Positions 5,690 through 9,709 of a DNA stretch of 9,709 nucleotides are shown here, one piece after another. Source of the stretch: JAWLFY01 sp964462125 (lineage in GTDB: Bacteria; Planctomycetota; Planctomycetia; Pirellulales; Pirellulaceae); the NCBI GenBank assembly GCA_964462125.1, contig CAYWXT010000217.1, forward strand, positions 1 to 9,709, written 5' to 3'. Below the pieces are notes generated by a model that searched no databases, had not been told where the DNA came from, and saw nothing but the letters and a program-made list of their open reading frames with translations. How positions within the stretch are numbered: the stretch's first letter is position 1; every line of letters begins with the position of its first letter. The translations under genes and the position numbers were made by a program.

Positions 5690-8439
5690 TCATCGACACT
5701 CCGGCGGATCTCGAAGGCGGACATAAAGGTCCAGCCAACAGGTTCGACAAGGATGCAGTCAAAGCGGCCGCTGCTGGCAAGTGGATTGAAATTATCGCTC
5801 ATACCGCGAATATCTCGGTTGAACTACTGGATGGCGGTCACCACCCATGCCCTAAATGCGGTGGAGACGATCGCTTCCGTTTCATTGATGAAGATGAAGG
5901 AGCCTGCTTTTGCAACGTCTGCTTCCGCGAGAGGAATGGAGACGGTTTCGCCGCTATTCAGTGGCTCACCGGATGGAGTTTTCCCGATACGGTGGCGCAT
6001 GTCGCGAGACTGCTACACATCGACCCGGCCACCGATTCGGGTGGCACCAAAAGCAGCTCCCCGCCGCCTGCCCCTGATCTTTTGGCGACAACGAGCAAGC
6101 CGCCCAAGAAGGCGAAGCATGTCATCGATGACGCGACTGCGGACTTTCGCGATCAAATTTACTCCGAGCTTGGCGAGCAGTTTGGCCTGAGCGACGCGCA
6201 CCGCGAGCAGCTGCGGAAGCGTGGACTGAGCGACCAAGAGATCGACCACCGCGGCTACTGGTCTTTCGAGCCGGACACCATCAAAATGTTGAAGTTTGCG
6301 ATGGATCGCGAGGCAATCAGGGAAAAGATTGTTAGGCAGGTTCCGGGCGTATTTCCTGGTGACATCACCTCCCTGGGAGCGTTTCGTTCCGCCCTGGTGA
6401 TTCCCGTCCGCGATACTCGTGGGCGCTGCGTTGCGCTCAAAATGCGGGTCGATAAACCCGCAAAAGGGAAGCGATACCTGTGGTTCTCTTCGGCTCACAA
6501 GGATGGCCCAAGTCCAGGGACTCCCTCCCATGTCCCTCTTCCGCCGGTTGGTGGATTTACAGCCGATCCGGCCGCGGTGTCGCGAATAACCGAAGGCCCC
6601 CTCAAGGCCGACATCGCTACCGCGTTGTCTGGGATCCAGACTTTCGGTATCGGTGGTGTCTCCGCCTGGAAGCCAGCGGTTCCGATCATCGAGTCAGTGG
6701 GCCCAAAGATCCTTCGCGTTGCGATGGACCGAGACGCCGAGAGAAATCAGGGCGTGGCGGACTGCGTTTGCAAGGTCTGGGACCGTTTTACCACGATCGA
6801 ATCGAAAACCCAGATCCACGTCGAAACCTGGGAAGCGGACGGGTCGGGAAATCCCAAGGGGATCGACGACGCATTATCAGCAAAGGCGAAGATCGACGTT
6901 CTGGCCCTCGTCGATGCTAAGAATTTCGTCGACCGTTTGAGAGCAGTGGCGAACCCCGGTTCAGCTCTAGAAGACCTACGGGAGCTTGAATGCCCGCACG
7001 ATCCGTCCCGTATCGCCAGGTTGAACCTCAAGCGTTACCGCGAGCGGAACAGCGGCGACTTGCGGTATTGGCAAGGGCGCTGGTGGAGGTACAAGGCGGG
7101 CCACTGGCGAGAGCTGAGTGACGAGGAACTGGACGCGAAGATTCGATATGGCATCGAAGAGGAGCTGCTGGCGATCGCCAAAGCACAGGAACCAGACGAC
7201 AGTGGCATTAGAAAGCCGAAGAAGCCGTGCACAAACGCCCTGGTTTCCAACGTTGGGAAGGCGATGCGGTCTCAGCAGTTGCTGAGCAGCTCGATCGAGA
7301 TGCCCTGCTGGCTCCCGGAGCCAGCAGCACGAAGGCAGCTTCTCAGCGTTCGCAATGGGTTGCTTGACATCGACGCCGTGTTAGCGGGCAATCCGCCCAA
7401 GGATTCGCTGTATGAGCACTCCCCATACTGGTTTTCAGGGGTCCAGCTCGACTACGAGTTTGACCCAGCGGGTTCATGTCCGTTTTGGGAAAACTACCTC
7501 CTGACGTCCGTTCCCGATGAGGCATCACGTCTGTTGCTTCAGGAGTGGGCCGGCTATCTCCTGACCAGCTCCAATCCATTCCAGAAGTTCCTGGCGCTCG
7601 AGGGTGAAGGAGGAACCGGCAAAAGCGTCTTCGCGGCCGGAATGACGGCAATGTTAGGGGAGAAATCGGTATCCAACGCGGACCTGGAGCAGTTCGGCAC
7701 GCAGTTCGGTCTCGGCAAGACGATGGGGAAGGCGCTGAACATTGACAGCGACGTCCACCGCGGGGCCAAGTTTTCTGAGGGTGCCTTCAAGAAGTTTGCT
7801 GTGGGCGAGCGAATGGACTTCCAGATCAAGGGGGGCGACCCGTTCAGCCAGCGACCGACCGCAAAGGTGCTGCTCTGCTGGAACCAGCGACCACGGATCC
7901 GGGACGAGTCCAGCGGGTTCTGGCGCCGGATGTTGCTGATTCCATTTACCGAAAAGGTTGCGTCGTCGAGCCGAATTCTCAACGCGGACCAGTCCTGGTG
8001 GTGGCTCAATACCGGAGAAATGCCCGGGGTCCTCAATTGGGCGATCGAGGGCGTGCAAAGGCTCTTCCGCCAGGGGCGATTTACAGAGCCGGCCGCGATG
8101 AACGATCTGATCCGCGGCTACCGAAACGAAATGAACCCGGTCGAGGCATTCATAGAAGAAGTTGTCGGCTACGACCCGGAGCGAAGCAACAAGGTTCGCA
8201 CATCAAGCATCGTCGCCTCGTTCCGCCACTGGTGCACCGACAACGCGTCGGATCGGGACGCGGAGCAGATGAACCCAAAACGCATGGGCTGGGCGATCAA
8301 GAAAAAATTCGGAATTGAAGCGGTAACGATCAGCGGAACGACGACGGAAAACAAATCGCGAGGGTTCCAGGGAGTTTTTTTGAAAGACACCGAAGGAAAC
8401 AAAAATTCTTGCGATGACGACGAAGGAAAACTTTTCTGA
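5680..8439 (+). CDS. Primase-helicase of P4/D5 type (zinc ribbon, TOPRIM-like, SF3 helicase)
   Basis: This multifunctional replication protein probably primes and unwinds the excised element. Numbering is from GTG 5680, which has AAGGGG 7 nt upstream; ATG 5686 is an alternative two residues later. Domains in 919 residues: a T7/P4-type primase zinc ribbon (C57-x2-C60 and C78-x2-C81, with GGDDRFRF between and GDGFAAIQWL after); a TOPRIM-like or DUF3854-like region with E305 (TEGPLKADIA) and D350/D352 (VAMDRDAER); a D5 N-terminal-type region at about 440-620; an SF3 helicase with Walker A GEGGTGKS at 642-649, acidic Walker B-like D689/D691 (LNIDSD), sensor N735 (LLCWNQRP) and arginines R749/R750 (GFWRRMLLIPF). 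Residues 820-905 resemble a C-terminal winged helix that could bind the origin. All key motifs are present, so it looks intact. Repeats resembling an origin follow 20 bp downstream. Confidence 0.93.
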   Translation: MPMIIDTPADLEGGHKGPANRFDKDAVKAAAAGKWIEIIAHTANISVELLDGGHHPCPKCGGDDRFRFIDEDEGACFCNVCFRERNGDGFAAIQWLTGWSFPDTVAHVARLLHIDPATDSGGTKSSSPPPAPDLLATTSKPPKKAKHVIDDATADFRDQIYSELGEQFGLSDAHREQLRKRGLSDQEIDHRGYWSFEPDTIKMLKFAMDREAIREKIVRQVPGVFPGDITSLGAFRSALVIPVRDTRGRCVALKMRVDKPAKGKRYLWFSSAHKDGPSPGTPSHVPLPPVGGFTADPAAVSRITEGPLKADIATALSGIQTFGIGGVSAWKPAVPIIESVGPKILRVAMDRDAERNQGVADCVCKVWDRFTTIESKTQIHVETWEADGSGNPKGIDDALSAKAKIDVLALVDAKNFVDRLRAVANPGSALEDLRELECPHDPSRIARLNLKRYRERNSGDLRYWQGRWWRYKAGHWRELSDEELDAKIRYGIEEELLAIAKAQEPDDSGIRKPKKPCTNALVSNVGKAMRSQQLLSSSIEMPCWLPEPAARRQLLSVRNGLLDIDAVLAGNPPKDSLYEHSPYWFSGVQLDYEFDPAGSCPFWENYLLTSVPDEASRLLLQEWAGYLLTSSNPFQKFLALEGEGGTGKSVFAAGMTAMLGEKSVSNADLEQFGTQFGLGKTMGKALNIDSDVHRGAKFSEGAFKKFAVGERMDFQIKGGDPFSQRPTAKVLLCWNQRPRIRDESSGFWRRMLLIPFTEKVASSSRILNADQSWWWLNTGEMPGVLNWAIEGVQRLFRQGRFTEPAAMNDLIRGYRNEMNPVEAFIEEVVGYDPERSNKVRTSSIVASFRHWCTDNASDRDAEQMNPKRMGWAIKKKFGIEAVTISGTTTENKSRGFQGVFLKDTEGNKNSCDDDEGKLF

Positions 8440-8459
8440 GGATGGCGATTCATCGCCCA

Positions 8460-8677
8460 GGAACGTTTGGGGAACGTTTTGGAACGTTTCAAAAAACAAA
8501 ACGTTCCAGCGTTTCACCCCGTGTTTTACTGTGGTTTTCCTTCTATGGAACGTTTTACACGTTTTGATTGAAGTAGAAGAAGAAAATAAGAGTATGTGTA
8601 CAAATAGTTCCTATAGAGGGCGGAAAGTTGTTTGAGGGTCGCGATGGGGTAAAACGTGCAAAACGTGAAAACGTTCC
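8460..8677. repeat. Iteron cluster, candidate replication origin
   Basis: A 9-10 bp unit GGAACGTTT(T) occurs at 8460-8468, 8471-8480, 8481-8490 and 8547-8556. Its reverse complement AAAACGTTCC occurs at 8498-8507 and 8668-8677. Related half units ACGTTTT (8559-8565) and AAAACGTG (8651-8658, 8660-8667) adjoin the outer copies. The right side of the forward group (GGAACGTTTTACACGTTTT, 8547-8565) and the end cluster (8659-8677) thus form an imperfect inverted repeat about 90 bp apart. Between them lies an AT- and purine-rich tract (8566-8606) that could melt easily. Iterons plus an AT-rich segment beside a primase-helicase gene are the pattern of P4-like and plasmid origins. The role is inferred. 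Confidence 0.7.
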
Positions 8678-8780
8678 AGAGCCACTACCCCCGGGCAGTC
8701 CCCAAGAAAACTCCGCACCCACCGCACTCGAGCGATTTTTTTTGATCACATCCACCCGCCCCCCGCAAAGGAGCTGCCCG
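8678..8780 (+). other. Non-coding spacer with T8 tract
   Basis: Between the iterons and the next gene lie a C-rich stretch, eight consecutive T at 8736-8743 preceded only by the palindrome CTCGAG (8727-8732), and the ribosome binding site AAAGGAG at 8767-8773. The stem is too short for a convincing terminator. No promoter could be named. Confidence 0.4.
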
Positions 8781-9251
8781 ATGCTTGAGATGCTGACCCG
8801 AATCGTTACACCTGAAGAGCGAGACGCACCATACATCACCCTCGCAAAACCAACTCACATCCATGCATCAGGTGGCATCGGTGGCGTGGAGCTCTCGCGC
8901 GTCTCCCTCGCTGAGTTCCTTTGGGGCGACCGACGCGCTGGTTGGGACCGAGATCGAACTGGCTGGTGCCAAGGCCGGATGAGAGTGGACCTGTTGGCCC
9001 AGGATGGCGGCTTCAAGCGTCTGGTTGATTATTCCAGGCACATGCCGAACGGAATGTGGATCCACTTCTATTGGAAGTCTTGGCCGCACAGAGTCGCCTA
9101 CCTGATTGGGCTGGAGCATACTGACGGACGCACTGCATGGATCACGACAGAAAACCACCCATTGGCGTACGACTTGGCTGTGGCTATTGAATCGAGCCAG
9201 CTACCCAATCCAAAAACGTCGGATGAAATGGTGGCTGCAGGTGAGGTGTGA
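8781..9251 (+). CDS. Hypothetical tryptophan-rich island protein
   Basis: I recognise no family. ATG 8781 follows AAAGGAG by 7 nt, an excellent start. The frame is open 51 codons further upstream, but that part crosses the iterons and has no ribosome binding site, so it is excluded. The 156-residue product has seven Trp (48, 55, 62, 93, 98, 101, 120), clustered in FLWGDRRAGWDRDRTGWCQG and GMWIHFYWKSWPH, with alternating hydrophobic/aromatic strands (WIHFYW, RVAYLIGLEH, TAWITT) suggesting a compact alpha-beta fold. Residues 137-156 are a polar tail. No signal peptide, membrane span or metal-binding cluster is seen. It lies directly downstream of the putative origin, outside the replication operon, so it may be cargo or a copy-control or accessory factor. 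It is a candidate for the element's undescribed function. Confidence 0.75.
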   Translation: MLEMLTRIVTPEERDAPYITLAKPTHIHASGGIGGVELSRVSLAEFLWGDRRAGWDRDRTGWCQGRMRVDLLAQDGGFKRLVDYSRHMPNGMWIHFYWKSWPHRVAYLIGLEHTDGRTAWITTENHPLAYDLAVAIESSQLPNPKTSDEMVAAGEV

Positions 9252-9320
9252 GGCGGATTGGGCCGCGGGCCGGTGACTCATCTGACACATCGATTTAATT
9301 CCCCTGCAGATGCAACCGGT

Positions 9321-9344
9321 GTGCAGGCACGTTTCTGCCTGCGC
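9321..9344. repeat. Hairpin downstream of the 156-aa gene
   Basis: GCAGGCA (9323-9329) and TGCCTGC (9336-9342) pair perfectly around CGTTTC, with the stem extendable by T-G and G-C to 9321/9344. It lies about 70 bp after the stop codon. No T run follows, so it may be a factor-dependent terminator or 3' stabiliser. Confidence 0.45.
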
Positions 9345-9495
9345 GATGCAAGGCCAGTGGTATTATGTACATGCGTCGATTTCGCGGGAATGGGCCAGGG
9401 GGTCACGATAGTGTACACTAGTGCATTCGTTCGTCCACTGCCCCTTCCGGTGGTGCTTGGGCGATGCCTGCGGTGTCCCTCTGTCATCGGGCCCA

Positions 9496-9708
9496 CTAGG
9501 TGGCAATTGCTGGTGGAGTGCAGGGCGCACGTAGGGATCGAGCAGCGGCGAGAAGATCGGCTTTGCCGGCGGGATCCAGGTCGCTGCAAGTTGCCCCCAG
9601 CGTCTCGCGATTAGCCGGTGAATCTGCCCAAATTGCACCGGCTGTTCCCCACTGCGTTCCCCGCTCGCAGGAATGTCGTCGTTTTCCCCGCGTTTCCCGC
9701 TGGTGTTC
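9496..9708 (-). CDS. Possible C-terminal tail of a minus-strand gene entering from the right edge
   Basis: Reading leftward from the edge, one frame is open for 70 codons to TAG at 9496-9498. Its last part (SPANRETLGATCSDLDPAGK, then ADLLAAARSLRAP) has the amphipathic L-x2-L spacing of real protein tails. The first 30 residues are basic and Arg/Cys-rich and look less like protein. Another minus frame is open from the edge to 9363 with a Pro/His-rich product. The evidence is weak: this could be a real convergent gene, a frameshifted remnant, or noise in GC-rich DNA. Confidence 0.2.
   Translation of the reverse strand, partial: EHQRETRGKRRHSCERGTQWGTAGAIWADSPANRETLGATCSDLDPAGKADLLAAARSLRAPCTPPAIAT
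9613..9643. repeat. 8-bp inverted repeat with 15-nt loop
   Basis: AGCCGGTG (9613-9620) and CACCGGCT (9636-9643) are exact reverse complements. It lies among GTTCCCC-like words near the window edge. No T tract is adjacent. The role is unknown. Confidence 0.4.
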
Positions 9709-9709
9709 G

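Larger units (their letters stand above)
2965..9709 (+). mobile_element. tRNA-Pro-associated integrative element, P4-like replication type (right end not in window)
   Basis: The stretch from the tRNA-Pro 3' end to the window edge carries a tyrosine integrase, a predicted DNA-binding protein, a DUF1580/excisionase-like protein, a primase-helicase of the P4/D5 type and a cluster of short repeats that looks like an origin. All genes point away from the tRNA. The housekeeping block to the left points the other way. This arrangement is typical of integrated satellites and plasmids that can replicate after excision. No structural, packaging or transfer genes are visible. The left border is inferred from the tRNA; the right border is unknown. 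Confidence 0.75.
9252..9709. other. 458-bp stretch without a convincing gene
   Basis: No plus-strand frame here has a ribosome binding site with protein-like composition. The stretch contains two hairpins (9321-9344 and 9613-9643), a run of GTTCCCC-like words near the right edge (9645-9651, 9656-9662, 9683-9689), and a possible minus-strand gene tail entering from the right edge. Confidence 0.5.

Noticed and set aside
8414..8635. Plus-strand open frame of 73 codons overlapping the end of the primase-helicase gene
   Set aside because: It runs through the iterons, and its repeated TFWNV-like residues are just translated repeats; no ribosome binding site and odd composition.
8460..8677. CRISPR-like array
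   Set aside because: Units are 9-10 bp, occur in both orientations and have irregular or no spacers, unlike CRISPR repeats.
8736..8743. T8 tract as an intrinsic terminator
   Set aside because: No adjacent GC-rich stem beyond a 6-bp palindrome with no loop.
9258..9614. Plus-strand 118-codon open frame after the 156-aa gene
   Set aside because: No ribosome binding site, Cys/Arg-rich composition unlike neighbours, and it crosses two hairpins.
8440..9709. attR copy of the tRNA-Pro 3' end
   Set aside because: No match to the T-arm/acceptor sequence was found by eye in this stretch; the partner site must lie further right if it exists.

Overview
The window reads as a GC-rich bacterial chromosome, most likely a planctomycete (Pirellula/Rhodopirellula-like). 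I base this on a DUF1580-type protein, a family I know from planctomycetes, on the style of the other island proteins, and on a translation-gene cluster in which pyrF rather than infC precedes rpmI. No database search was possible, so the taxonomic call is an inference.

Left part (1-2645), all on the minus strand: a housekeeping block transcribed right to left, pyrF (orotidine-5'-phosphate decarboxylase, type 2), rpmI (L35), rplT (L20) and the N-terminal 271 codons of pheS (phenylalanyl-tRNA synthetase alpha), which runs off the left edge. A perfect 11-bp hairpin lies between pyrF and rpmI. Then, on the plus strand, comes a complete tRNA-Pro with anticodon GGG (2890-2964).

Right part (about 2965-9709), plus strand: a genomic island that appears to be inserted at the 3' end of the tRNA-Pro. 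It carries a tyrosine integrase directly after the tRNA; an unrecognised 225-aa protein with a likely C-terminal DNA-binding domain; a dense control region with 21-bp-spaced direct repeats and a terminator-like hairpin ending at a start codon; a small DUF1580/excisionase-like protein; a 47-aa ORF overlapping the next gene; a 919-aa primase-helicase (zinc ribbon, TOPRIM-like region, D5/SF3 helicase, C-terminal winged-helix-like region); then about 220 bp of repeated GGAACGTTT/AAAACGTTCC units in both orientations around an AT-rich, purine-rich tract; and a 156-aa tryptophan-rich protein of unknown function. The last 458 bp hold two hairpins and, at most, the tail of a minus-strand gene.

Working model: the layout matches P4-like satellite or plasmid-type integrative elements. 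The integrase and DUF1580 protein would control integration and excision. The primase-helicase would replicate the excised circle from the iteron cluster next to its own gene. No capsid, terminase, conjugation, toxin or recognisable defence gene is visible, so any transfer machinery is outside the window or supplied by a helper. No rRNA, CRISPR array or insertion sequence was seen.
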